From the NCBI GenBank assembly GCA_934646815.1, contig CAKUEW010000002.1, positions 1 through 64,000 on the forward strand: a stretch of 64,000 bases of DNA, given 5' to 3'. The translations under genes were made by a program, and so were the position numbers. This DNA is from an uncultured Collinsella sp. (GTDB lineage Bacteria > Actinomycetota > Coriobacteriia > Coriobacteriales > Coriobacteriaceae). This document shows positions 37,615 through 46,456 of the stretch, piece by piece. Under the pieces are notes generated by a model. It made no database searches, was not told the origin of the DNA, and saw only the letters and a list, made by a program, of their open reading frames with translations. Position 1 is the first letter of the stretch; each line of letters starts with the position of its first letter.

Positions 37615-38718
37615 CTATTTCTTAATTGCATCCAGGACGAATGCGGCGACCACGCCCGGGCCACCGATGCGCGCATAATGCTTCGCGCGACCCATCGCTC
37701 CGGCACCAGCAAAGCCCGAAGACTCAGCTAACCACTTTTGCGGATCGTCGACAATGGCTTTAAGATTCGCGCGCTTCCACGGCTTTAGGTCTCTGAGCTC
37801 AAACTCATGAGCCTCAAGCGCTCCGCGAAACTCTTGGGCCATGCGGTCCAAAAACTCGGCGTAAAACTTGGGATTCAGGCGAATGTAGCTCCACATATAC
37901 GAATCGTATTTAATGATATTTGCAAACCTGAGCAGCTTGGAAACATCCTGCGGAGCGTGCGTTTCGGCGTAATCCTCAACAATCCAGCGATGAATCTCGG
38001 CGTACTCATCATTAACGCAATGAACTTTATTGGGCGAATTGACCGAAGACCCTTCGTTGTCCTGACGATACGAAAGTACGGAGTCATGCAGGTAAACAGC
38101 TGTATCGGCAAGAGCAAACACCTTAAAGGTAAACGAAGCATCCTGAAAAGCAGCGCCAGGCGTCGGCAGGAATCGGATGTTATTACGGTTCAAGAACTCG
38201 CGACAATACACCGCAGACCAAATCGATGGCTTAAGCGAAAAGGCATCAACGGTGTCGCTCGGACAGACGGGCTTGTTGCACTCCTTAACCTTAAAGAGCT
38301 CCATCAGCTCTCGGCGCTCCTCCGGCTTCGACCAGTACAGGTCAAAGTTCGCCTTCGCAAAGTCGGCGCCAAAACGCTCGGCAGCCCCCACCAGCTTCTC
38401 CAGCGCATCGGGGGCCATAAAGTCATCGGACTCAAGGATACCAACGTACTTGCCGTGCGCCATCTCAAGGCCGCGGTTCATCGAGTCGCCGTAGCCGCTG
38501 TTGGCCTTGTCGATCATCTTCACGCGCTCATCGCGCTCCATGTACTTGCGGATGATATCCGGCGAGCTATCGGTGGAGCCATCGTTGATGCAGATGACCT
38601 CGATGTCCTCGAGCGTCTGCGCCAGGGCTGAATCGAGGCACTCGCACAGATAGCGCTCAACATTATAAATGGGAATAAGCAGCGACAGGACAGGGCTGCT
38701 AGAGGCGTTAGTAGACAA
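37615..38718 (-). CDS. GT2 family glycosyltransferase
   Basis: This 367-residue GT2 enzyme has LSLLIPIYNVERYLCECL, INDGSTDSS and ESDDF. The NSGYGDSMNRGLEMAHGKYV block groups it with the enzyme at 8286. It is first in a two-gene minus-strand unit and is divergent from the acyltransferase at 38829. AAGGAG lies shortly before the ATG. The acceptor is unknown. Confidence 0.87.
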   Translation of the reverse strand: MSTNASSSPVLSLLIPIYNVERYLCECLDSALAQTLEDIEVICINDGSTDSSPDIIRKYMERDERVKMIDKANSGYGDSMNRGLEMAHGKYVGILESDDFMAPDALEKLVGAAERFGADFAKANFDLYWSKPEERRELMELFKVKECNKPVCPSDTVDAFSLKPSIWSAVYCREFLNRNNIRFLPTPGAAFQDASFTFKVFALADTAVYLHDSVLSYRQDNEGSSVNSPNKVHCVNDEYAEIHRWIVEDYAETHAPQDVSKLLRFANIIKYDSYMWSYIRLNPKFYAEFLDRMAQEFRGALEAHEFELRDLKPWKRANLKAIVDDPQKWLAESSGFAGAGAMGRAKHYARIGGPGVVAAFVLDAIKK

Positions 38719-38828
38719 ATGTGCTCCTTAGGAAATACCTGTCGTTAATGGTATCAAAGGGTCGTCCCACCCGTGGGCGTTTATATAATCTATGGAGCCC
38801 CAGGGGCAAACCGAAACGAAAGGACGCC

Positions 38829-39959
38829 ATGCAGCCCAAAGCCGCACGCAACATATCCATCGAGGCGCTGCGCTTGGTCGCGGTTGCTGGAATCGCGATA
38901 TTCCACACCTTTCAGTGGACCTTCCAGGCAACCTGCACCGGCGTGCCGGAATATGCACCGCTCGCTGCCTTCCCCTATTCCGGCGTCCTCGGTTTCATTA
39001 ACCTACTGGGCTGCTGGGCCAACGAGGTCTTCTTTATGATCTCGGGCTACTTTCTCATCGCCTCGGCAGCACGCGGTTGGAATGATGGGGCATCGTGGAA
39101 GTCGCAAACACAGCGGACGGTAAAACGTCTTGTCAAGGTCATCTTGCCCACCGTGTTTTACTGTCTGGTAGCGCTCGCATGGTCCACGACCATCTCCCCC
39201 ATTCCCGATGTCTCCCTGCATGCGAACTATTGGTACACCCTGGGGCTTGAGTTTATCTGGGTCTACGCTGCCACGGTCTGCATGGCGCCGCTGTTCGGAC
39301 TGGCCAAGGATCGACTCCCTAAGAGGGGCTACATGGCAGCAGCCATCATCGTCGGTATCCTCGTATTTATTATCAATGGCCATTTGGCGGCACAAAGCTT
39401 GGTAAACGGCGGCGAATTTTCTTGGCTCCAAAAGATCATGAGCGCCGTTACGTATGTTGTCGCGTTTTTGATGGGCGGACTGCTCCGCGACTACACCGAG
39501 TCGACAAGTCAGCTCAAAGCGCGTGCCGTCGCCAAATGCTCGCTCACAGCAGTATTAATCATCGCAATCGGTCTGGAAGCAACGCTCTCCGTAACCGGCA
39601 ACCTGGCGGCAATGGCGGTGCTCTCCTATAAGTCGACCTCAATTGTCTCTTTCGCCCTCGCCGCCACTTCGTTGCTCTTTGCAGCAACCCGCGACAGCAA
39701 ATCGCGCATTACTCGCACCGCAAACGCTATCGTCACCCTATCGGCCGCCACACTCGGCTTCTACGTGATGCAATCGCTCACCAGCAGTCTATGGCGCCCC
39801 GCCTTCAATATGATGCTTGCAAACATACTGGTCGGCCAAAACAATTCGGCGCCCGCGTACGCCCTCGTCGGCATCGCCATCAGCATTGCCTTTGCCCTGC
39901 TACTTCTCCTAATCGATACGGCTCGCAGCCAAATCGTCCACAAGATCAAGCGGCAATAG
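38829..39959 (+). CDS. Acyltransferase 3 family membrane protein
   Basis: This 376-residue polytopic protein starts with ARNISIEALRLVAVAGIAIF and the family histidine (FHTFQW), then NEVFFMISGYFLI. It probably acylates a surface glycan. ATG 38829 is preceded by AAAGGA; the longer in-frame start at 38721 has none. A TATAAT box at 38784-38789 lies 40 nt upstream of the start, but the -35 is unclear. Confidence 0.86.
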   Translation: MQPKAARNISIEALRLVAVAGIAIFHTFQWTFQATCTGVPEYAPLAAFPYSGVLGFINLLGCWANEVFFMISGYFLIASAARGWNDGASWKSQTQRTVKRLVKVILPTVFYCLVALAWSTTISPIPDVSLHANYWYTLGLEFIWVYAATVCMAPLFGLAKDRLPKRGYMAAAIIVGILVFIINGHLAAQSLVNGGEFSWLQKIMSAVTYVVAFLMGGLLRDYTESTSQLKARAVAKCSLTAVLIIAIGLEATLSVTGNLAAMAVLSYKSTSIVSFALAATSLLFAATRDSKSRITRTANAIVTLSAATLGFYVMQSLTSSLWRPAFNMMLANILVGQNNSAPAYALVGIAISIAFALLLLLIDTARSQIVHKIKRQ

Positions 39960-40129
39960 CTCGACCGCCGTCAGATTTAGCCCTCGCCGCGCCCATGGCA
40001 GGTTCCTGCGTTTTATTCAAACCTTGCCAACAGAGCGCAGCGACCCTTTACAATAAGACCGTCCAACGGACACATTCGATAGCTTCCGCGCAACGCTCGC
40101 TCGCCGCGCGTGAAAGGATATATTGCCCC

Positions 40130-41149
40130 ATGACTTCCACCCTTCCCGCTCCCATCGACAAGCTCGCCATCGTCGTCGTTACGTACAAGCGCCAGGAACT
40201 CCTGGCCAACCTGTTCGACTCCATGACCGAGCTCACGGCCGCGCCTTGGCGCATCGTGATCGTCGATAACGAGAACTCGCGCGAGACCGAAGCCATGTGC
40301 GCCGCATTAAACGAGCGCCTAGCCAACCTGTGGGGCACCGACATCGATCAGCCCGACACGCAGGGCGGCACTGACCGCGTCGTCTACGCGCCTCAGCTCG
40401 AAAACGGCGGCGGCGCGGGCGGCTTCTCTGCCGGCACCAAGTGCGCCTACGACCTGGGCGCCCAGTGGTTCTGGGTGATGGACGACGACGTGCTCGTCAT
40501 CCCCGAGGGCATCAAGCGCTTAGCAAAGTGGACCGACCGCTACGACGTCATTCAGGGCTCTCGCCTGGACTTCGATGGCGGCGCCTTTTTCTGGCAGTAC
40601 CAGCTCATCCTTTCGCTCGGCATTCCCAACCCCATCGCCAAGTGGGACCTGGGTCCCGAGGGCTACCGCGCCATGAACCAGCTGTGCTTTGAGGGCGGAC
40701 TGTTCTCGCGCCGCGTAGTCGATAAGATCGGCCTGCCCGACGCGCGTTTCTTCATCTATGGCGACGACGCCTGCTATGGCTACGTTGCCAGCCAGCACTT
40801 CCCCGCCGCCGTGGTCGCCGACGTGGTGCTCAAGCGCGCCCGCGCCGTCTCTAACTGGGACATCGCCGGCAAGCGCCAACTCAACTCCACGAGCGACACC
40901 AATCGCTACTACATCATGCGCAACCGTGGCTTCCTGGCCCGCTACATGCAAATCTATGGCGACTACCATCCCATGCTGTTCCGTCTGGGCAACGCGGCGA
41001 CCTTCTGCAAGGAGTTCATCCGCCTGGCCGCCGTCGACAAGTGCTTTAAGACCGGTATCCCGGCATTGCGTCGTGGCATGAAGGACGCGCGCAAGATCAT
41101 CAAGGATCCTAACTGGAAGCCCATGCCGCCCATGAAGGATGCCGAGTAA
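40130..41149 (+). CDS. GT2 glycosyltransferase, galactofuranosyl/rhamnosyltransferase-like
   Basis: This 339-residue GT2 enzyme has LAIVVVTYKRQELLANLF, NGGGAGGFSAG, and the metal site WVMDDDVLV. The FEGGLFSRRVVDKIGLPD and FIYGDDACY blocks resemble GlfT/RfbF-type enzymes that add galactofuranose or rhamnose. It is GC-rich, like core genes. AAAGGA lies about 11 nt before ATG. The N-terminal extension in the same frame is not coding by composition. Confidence 0.85.
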   Translation: MTSTLPAPIDKLAIVVVTYKRQELLANLFDSMTELTAAPWRIVIVDNENSRETEAMCAALNERLANLWGTDIDQPDTQGGTDRVVYAPQLENGGGAGGFSAGTKCAYDLGAQWFWVMDDDVLVIPEGIKRLAKWTDRYDVIQGSRLDFDGGAFFWQYQLILSLGIPNPIAKWDLGPEGYRAMNQLCFEGGLFSRRVVDKIGLPDARFFIYGDDACYGYVASQHFPAAVVADVVLKRARAVSNWDIAGKRQLNSTSDTNRYYIMRNRGFLARYMQIYGDYHPMLFRLGNAATFCKEFIRLAAVDKCFKTGIPALRRGMKDARKIIKDPNWKPMPPMKDAE

Positions 41150-41177
41150 CAGGGGGCCGAGCCTCCTTCGCCCTTCC

Positions 41178-43001
41178 CTACAGCCGCTGACACACCGCAG
41201 CCACACGCTGCCCATCAAACCCAAACCCCCAGCGCATGCGGCCGATACCGGGGCGCGGCACGCGGATCTCGTCGATTCCGCAGCGCTCAATTTCAAGCAG
41301 CGATTGCACGGCAAGCAACTCCAGCCCCAGGGCGTCTACGTACGGGTCATAGGCCATGTTAATGGTGATGAGCGGACGCACATCCTGCATACCGATCGTA
41401 TCGGCCACGTCGTAGGTCTCCCCCGTCGGAAATACCTGGACAGCCCGGCATTCATCACCATGTCGACCTCTGGACGCTGGATTGCCATAACCCGGCAAAC
41501 CAAAACAAAGCCCCTGCAACGCCAGACGATACGGCAGTGCCAGTTCATCGTCCGGCGCGTCGACTCCCATGTCGCCGAGCATGCTGAGCAGCGCACCCTT
41601 CACAGCATCCTCATCGCCGCGGCACAACCCATCGCGAAACGCATCGACATCCCCAACATCTGCAACGGCGCAATCAAACCACTCGATGATCACAAGCCGC
41701 AAAACTTGCCGCAACTCATTATTCGGCAAGCGTAGGGCACGAGGTCGCTCGCCATCCACGGGCTCCTCGGTCATGTCAGTCGTCAAAAAACCCTTAAGGT
41801 AGAGCGCGGTCCACATATCGCTCGGCGTCGCCACGCCAGAATGTGCGCCGTCTGGCCCCAAGGCGTCCAGCCGCAACGGAGCCTCGACGCTTCCATACGG
41901 CTCGAGCAATGTAAATAATGCCGAAAGCCGCTCAAGATTCCAGTCGCCGACCGCCTCGCCCAGGTAATCGGCATATTCGTACAGTTCAGCACGGGTGGGT
42001 GGCGTGCAGCCGCGATCCGCATATCCCACCACGCGCGCCGGACTCGCGCAATAAAAACTGCCAAAATGATACCCTTCGAACCATGCGCGCGCCTGGTCAG
42101 GGCCATCTTTGTGTCCGGCGTATTTAAGCAAGGACTCGCTCTCGGCATCAGAAAATCCAAAGTGGCGGTCGCACCAAGCCGATAGCGGCGAAGCCAGGCA
42201 ATAGGAAACGCCGCGCTGCGCCAGCGCCATCCGTGCGGGGCCGGGATGCTCGCCCATCAGGCAGACCAAGCGCAAGGAATCCTCGGCAGATGCGATGACA
42301 TCAAACAGCGACCCAAACAGCGACTGCCCCGCGCACTCGCCAGGTGCCGAGCCACACCCAGCCTTCGCACGCAAATCGCACGTCCAAGCAGCGTCGTAAT
42401 CGTCCACCAGCAGCACAACCTGCTCATCGCAAGCCGCCTCAAGCAGCTCGATCAACACGCCGAGCACGCCATCCGCCTCATCGTCGCCAGCCGCACCGCG
42501 CGCAACCCGCTCAACAAGACGCACCTTGTCAGGCGGCAGGCCGGGCACACCCATGAGCGGCAACAAGCGCGCGCACTCACGAGCAACAGCATCCCGAACA
42601 ACGGCAACAGCGCCGGAGCCACGCCGGCTAGCTGCAGAAAAGTCGAGCGCAACAACCGGGTAGCAGGCATACTCATCCCGATATAACCCGTCATTCGCAT
42701 CCCAAATTTGAGTCCCAACAAACAAGCCGCAATCCGGACGCGTGCGCACGGGACGCTCCAAATAGCACCGCAGCATCGACAGATTCATGCTCTTGCCAAA
42801 GCCCTTGGGCCGACAGCACACCACAACGGACACATCGCAATCCAGAACATCGGCAATAAACATGGACTTGTCGACCAGGACGCAACGGTTTGCAGCCTCG
42901 GCAAAATCATGTACATCGACCGGTAGCGCCCTGGCATGCGCACTGTTGAGCAACCACACGCCAGTATCGACCCCAGCTCCATATTTCGCCTGTTCAGACA
43001 C
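41178..43001 (-). CDS. AAA-ATPase-like / DUF1703-type protein
   Basis: This 607-residue protein has an N-terminal AAA-ATPase-like domain. ANRCVLVDKSMFIADVLDC is followed by the Walker A segment CCRPKGFGKS, and VVLLVDDYDAAW is the likely Walker B. The C-terminal region occupies the place of the PD-(D/E)XK nuclease of this family, but I cannot see a full catalytic motif there, so nuclease activity is doubtful. Such proteins are common, often multicopy, in gut bacteria and unassigned in function. The start is GTG 43001 with GGAG 8 nt upstream. Confidence 0.75.
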   Translation of the reverse strand: MSEQAKYGAGVDTGVWLLNSAHARALPVDVHDFAEAANRCVLVDKSMFIADVLDCDVSVVVCCRPKGFGKSMNLSMLRCYLERPVRTRPDCGLFVGTQIWDANDGLYRDEYACYPVVALDFSAASRRGSGAVAVVRDAVARECARLLPLMGVPGLPPDKVRLVERVARGAAGDDEADGVLGVLIELLEAACDEQVVLLVDDYDAAWTCDLRAKAGCGSAPGECAGQSLFGSLFDVIASAEDSLRLVCLMGEHPGPARMALAQRGVSYCLASPLSAWCDRHFGFSDAESESLLKYAGHKDGPDQARAWFEGYHFGSFYCASPARVVGYADRGCTPPTRAELYEYADYLGEAVGDWNLERLSALFTLLEPYGSVEAPLRLDALGPDGAHSGVATPSDMWTALYLKGFLTTDMTEEPVDGERPRALRLPNNELRQVLRLVIIEWFDCAVADVGDVDAFRDGLCRGDEDAVKGALLSMLGDMGVDAPDDELALPYRLALQGLCFGLPGYGNPASRGRHGDECRAVQVFPTGETYDVADTIGMQDVRPLITINMAYDPYVDALGLELLAVQSLLEIERCGIDEIRVPRPGIGRMRWGFGFDGQRVAAVCQRL

Positions 43002-43199
43002 CGTAACTTCTCCCTATAACGCAGCACGACGCCCATTGTACCGAGCAGCTCAGGCATTACGATATCTCCGCACAAACGTTTCGGGCAACGGTAGCAACAG
43101 ACGCCCCAAAGGAGAGTAATAAATCATTGCACAACAAAAACGAGGCCCGATGCAACCGCACCGAACCCCGTCCTAAGATTATTCAACAGTCCTTAGAAG

Positions 43200-44852
43200 C
43201 TATTCCACCGGATTGTCCTCTTCGACAGCCTTCTTCTGCTGATCAAGCTTGTGCTTACCGCTCACGATAGACGTGGCGCCCAGCGTGGCCAAGCTCGCGC
43301 TAGCAAGGCTCGCCATCACGATAAGGTCACCGGTCCTGGGCATATTGCCACCCGAAGCCTTGGACGTCGTGGTCGTGGTGGTCGTTGTGGTGGTCGTAAC
43401 GACGTTCTTGTCGTCATCCTTCTTCGGATCGGCCCCCGCCTGCTTCGCGCCGTTGTCGGTTGAGGCATCGCCGTTCGTCTTGACCTCAGATCCCTCACCA
43501 GAAGCATCCTCGTCGGAGGACGTGCCATCCGTGATACCGGCCGTCAGAGAGCCCAGCATAGAGCCGAGCTGTTCGCCAACGGAGGGCTTGTTCTCGGTGG
43601 AAGAATTGCCCGTATCGGAGCCCTCAGTCGAGCCGTTGTCCGAGCCAGACCCCTTGTTAGCATCGGCAGAGCCAGTGGAAGAATCGTTTGACACACTGCC
43701 ACCGGTAGAGCCAGAAGCAGAACCGCCCGTCGAGCCAGAACCCGTATTGCCGGCAGACCCCGAACCGTTCACAGCGCCACTGGAGCCAGAAGTCGACGAA
43801 TCGCCCGCAGTGCCGTTGTTGCCAGCATCGCTGGAATCGCCATCGTCCGAAGGCGCATCCTCCTCATCGCTGCTGTCAGAGTCAAGCTCCGGCGTCGGCG
43901 AGGTAGGCGCCGCAGGAGCCTTGTTCGGTCGAGACTCCGGCGAGGGTTCCGGCTCGGGCTCGGGCTCGGGATCCGCAGGCGTTTCCTCAGCAGCCGCCTC
44001 GTCCTCGGCGATATAAACCAGGCAGTCCTTGAGCTCGTTCTTATAGCGATTCTTCCAACCCTCGTGATACTGGGGTTGGCTTGCATACTTGGTCGCCACG
44101 TTATCAACCACGCTATTAGAAAGCGCCGTCACAAACTCGCGGTCGGTCATGTTGTTAGAAAGATTCGCCCAGCGGAAAAAGTCCTGGCAGCCACCGGTAC
44201 CGCACATATTGGTGATGCTCCACACCATGCCCTTGACGCAGTCGGCGCGCCCAGAGATGTCAATGCCAAGCGCACTCTTGAGCCACGACTCCGTCACCGC
44301 ATAGTAGGAGTTGTACGCATACGCATCCTGCAGTGCCGAGAACTCAGCCGGGTCGGTGTTATAGGCGCCCAGGAAAGCATCCTGCGCAATACGACCCAGC
44401 TCGGTGAGCTGACCATTCGCATACATGGGGTTACTCGAATTGGAAATCTCGCTGCCGCGGTCAATCGCGGCTTTGAGCATGCTGTACTTGGCAGAGTCGT
44501 AGTTATAGACCTGCTTCATAAACGGAATGAGCGACCAACGACGATCGAACTGGTAATAACCCAGCGCGTTATAGCCGTCACCATACGAAAAGCCCTGGTC
44601 ATAGTTGCCGTGGCTCTCGTACTTGGTGAAATACTTCATCTCATCGGTCACGTTGACAAACGAGACTCCCTGGACCGAGCGCAGCACGCCCGAGAAGGAC
44701 TGCTGGGTGTAGAGGCCCTTATCGATATCGGTAGCATCCGAGGCGACGCCCGGCGTGGGTTCCTCGGCCATAGCGGTCACGGGCGCGGCGACGGCGCCAA
44801 ACGAAAGCGCCAGCGTAAGACCGGCAACAACAGCAGAATGCTTGGGCTGCAT
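43200..44852 (-). CDS. Secreted, sortase-anchored lysozyme-fold surface protein
   Basis: This is a 550-residue exported protein. The signal peptide ends VTAMAEE. A domain of about 230 residues has KYESHGNYDQGFSYGDGYNA and ALGYYQFDRRWSL, resembling lysozyme/transglycosylase-fold hydrolases with Glu in KYESHG as a candidate catalyst. A long Ser/Gly/Asp-rich stalk, a poly-Thr run and a C-terminal sorting signal NMPRTGD plus hydrophobic helix follow. MPRTG is a variant of LPXTG. ATG 44852 has GGAGG upstream. The exact hydrolase family is not certain. Confidence 0.75.
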   Translation of the reverse strand: MQPKHSAVVAGLTLALSFGAVAAPVTAMAEEPTPGVASDATDIDKGLYTQQSFSGVLRSVQGVSFVNVTDEMKYFTKYESHGNYDQGFSYGDGYNALGYYQFDRRWSLIPFMKQVYNYDSAKYSMLKAAIDRGSEISNSSNPMYANGQLTELGRIAQDAFLGAYNTDPAEFSALQDAYAYNSYYAVTESWLKSALGIDISGRADCVKGMVWSITNMCGTGGCQDFFRWANLSNNMTDREFVTALSNSVVDNVATKYASQPQYHEGWKNRYKNELKDCLVYIAEDEAAAEETPADPEPEPEPEPSPESRPNKAPAAPTSPTPELDSDSSDEEDAPSDDGDSSDAGNNGTAGDSSTSGSSGAVNGSGSAGNTGSGSTGGSASGSTGGSVSNDSSTGSADANKGSGSDNGSTEGSDTGNSSTENKPSVGEQLGSMLGSLTAGITDGTSSDEDASGEGSEVKTNGDASTDNGAKQAGADPKKDDDKNVVTTTTTTTTTTTSKASGGNMPRTGDLIVMASLASASLATLGATSIVSGKHKLDQQKKAVEEDNPVE

Positions 44853-44989
44853 ACATCCTCCCTGCCTTGGTGTGGTTAATGTACAGTTTGCAAAGATAGA
44901 TTCAGTATTACAGCTCGCCCGTTGTTGCACAACATTTGCTCGGTAAACGGCAACAACCCTCCGCGAAATCTTAAGGAATTGTGCTCGAG

Positions 44990-45421
44990 CTACAGCTTAA
45001 TATCGAAGTTGATCTCGGGAACGGCGGCTAGGTCTGCCAGCGTCACGCCGTCGACGTACTTTTCGATCACGTCGTCCAAGCCGCGCCAGAACTTGACGGT
45101 AGAGCACAAATCGCTGCGAGTGCAGCTGTTATCGATGCCATCGCACGCCACCGGAGCCGTGCTGCCCTCGACGGCACGCAAGATGTCGCCGGCGCGCACC
45201 TCGGCCGGGTCCTTGGCCATCATGTAGCCGCCGCCCTTGCCGCGCACGCTTTTAAGTAGGCCCGCCTTCATAAGCGGACGCACAAGCTGTTCCAAGTACT
45301 TCTGCGAGATATGCTCGCGGTCGGCCACCTCGCGCAGGGCAATCTTGCCTTCGGCGTCACCGAGCGCCGCGATATAGATCATCAACCGGAGGGCATAGCG
45401 GCCCTTAGAAGAAATGAGCAT
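44990..45421 (-). CDS. Rrf2 family Fe-S-responsive transcription regulator
   Basis: This 143-residue winged-helix protein starts MLISSKGRYALRLMIYIA and contains HISQKYLEQLVRPLMKAGLL and VRGKGGGY, the Rrf2 recognition and wing parts. Three cysteines in ACDGIDNSCTRSDLCSTV match the cluster ligands of IscR-type sensors. It is divergent from sufC and probably senses Fe-S status to control it. ATG 45421 has GGGAGGG upstream. Two 29-nt dyads lie in its own leader. Confidence 0.9.
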   Translation of the reverse strand: MLISSKGRYALRLMIYIAALGDAEGKIALREVADREHISQKYLEQLVRPLMKAGLLKSVRGKGGGYMMAKDPAEVRAGDILRAVEGSTAPVACDGIDNSCTRSDLCSTVKFWRGLDDVIEKYVDGVTLADLAAVPEINFDIKL

Positions 45422-45441
45422 ACCTACCCTCCCCGTCGCTT

Positions 45442-45470
45442 GGGGCAACATAAGCGTGAGCGTTTGCCCC
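45442..45470. promoter_or_regulatory. 29-nt dyad, site A (GGGGCAA ... TTGCCCC)
   Basis: TTGGGGCAA (45440-45448) and TTGCCCCAA (45464-45472) are exact inverted arms. The distance from GGG to CCC is 29 nt, as in three other sites near Fe-S genes. It lies just upstream of the rrf2 start. Confidence 0.6.
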
Positions 45471-45485
45471 AAATCAAATGTACGT

Positions 45486-45514
45486 GGGCCAAACAATCCT
45501 GATTATTATGTCCC
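45486..45514. promoter_or_regulatory. 29-nt dyad, site B
   Basis: GTGGGCCAAA pairs imperfectly (8 of 10) with TATGTCCCAC. The centre CAATCCTGATTAT resembles the centre of site D. It lies 44 nt from site A, in the rrf2-sufC divergent region. Confidence 0.6.
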
Positions 45515-45535
45515 ACATCTGAAAAGTCGAGTGGA

Positions 45536-45579
45536 TTAGTCGGGTTTTCCCTTGACTAACGCCGAACCCATAGTAACTT
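45536..45579 (+). promoter_or_regulatory. Candidate suf promoter with overlapping inverted repeat
   Basis: TTGACT (45552-45557) is a good -35 box, with TAACTT 16 nt later as a poor -10. TTAGTC (45536-45541) and GACTAA (45554-45559) form a dyad over the -35 box, a natural repressor position. Confidence 0.45.
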
Positions 45580-45643
45580 TATTCCGAGAAGATTCCTAGG
45601 GTTTAGTACACCTATGAGTACACCATATACAGAGAGGAAACGC

Positions 45644-46444
45644 ATGAGCGCAAATCCGCTGCTTTCCATCGAAGACCTGACCGCCTCCGTGGACGAGAAG
45701 ACCATCCTCCACAACGTCAACCTTAACGTCGCTGCCGGCGAGACCCACGTGCTGATGGGCCCCAACGGCGCCGGCAAGTCCACCCTGGGCCACCTGGTCA
45801 TGGGCGACCCCGTCTATACCGTCAACGACGGCCGCATTGTCTTTGACGGCCAGGACATCACCGAGCTCACCACCGACAAGCGCTCGCGCGCTGGCCTGTT
45901 CCTGAGCTTCCAGGCCCCGGTCGAGATCCCCGGCGTGCCGCTGTCGAGCTTTTTGCGTGCCAGCATCGCCGGCCGCCCCGGCCTGGAGATGAAGGGCAAG
46001 GAGTTCCGCCGCCGCGTGAAGGAGCTCGCGGCCGAGCTCAACATGGACACCGCCTACCTCAACCGTGAGCTGGGCGTGGGCTTCTCGGGCGGCGAGAAGA
46101 AGAAGGTCGAGATGCTCCAGCTTCTGCTGCTGCAGCCCAAGCTCGCCATCCTGGACGAGACCGACTCGGGCCTGGACGTCGACGCGCTTTCCACCGTCAG
46201 CCACGGCATGGACGCCTACCGCAAGAGCTGTGATGGCTCCATGCTCATCATCACGCACAACACGCGCATCCTTGAGCACCTGGATGTCGACCGCGTCCAC
46301 GTTATGGTCAAGGGCCACATCGTGCGCGAGGACGACGCCTCGCTCATCCCCTGGATCGACAAGAACGGCTTTGAGACCTTTGAGCGCGAGGCCGCCGAGC
46401 AGCGCGCCCAAGCCGATGCCGCCGCTACCGAGCAGCAGGCGTAA
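45644..46444 (+). CDS. sufC: Fe-S cluster assembly ATPase SufC
   Basis: This is a 266-residue ABC-type ATPase of the SUF system. Walker A is GPNGAGKST, the signature is GFSGGEKKK, and Walker B is LAILDETDSGLD. SufC binds SufB and SufD and drives conformational change of the scaffold. ATG 45644 with GAGAGG upstream is chosen over an ATG ten codons earlier. It is first in sufCBDSU. Confidence 0.96.
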   Translation: MSANPLLSIEDLTASVDEKTILHNVNLNVAAGETHVLMGPNGAGKSTLGHLVMGDPVYTVNDGRIVFDGQDITELTTDKRSRAGLFLSFQAPVEIPGVPLSSFLRASIAGRPGLEMKGKEFRRRVKELAAELNMDTAYLNRELGVGFSGGEKKKVEMLQLLLLQPKLAILDETDSGLDVDALSTVSHGMDAYRKSCDGSMLIITHNTRILEHLDVDRVHVMVKGHIVREDDASLIPWIDKNGFETFEREAAEQRAQADAAATEQQA

Positions 46445-46456
46445 AGGGGCGACGCA

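Noticed and set aside
39791..40129. N-terminal extension of the glycosyltransferase at 40130
   Set aside because: The frame is open but overlaps the preceding acyltransferase gene and has no GT2 similarity; ATG 40130 with AAAGGA upstream is a better start.
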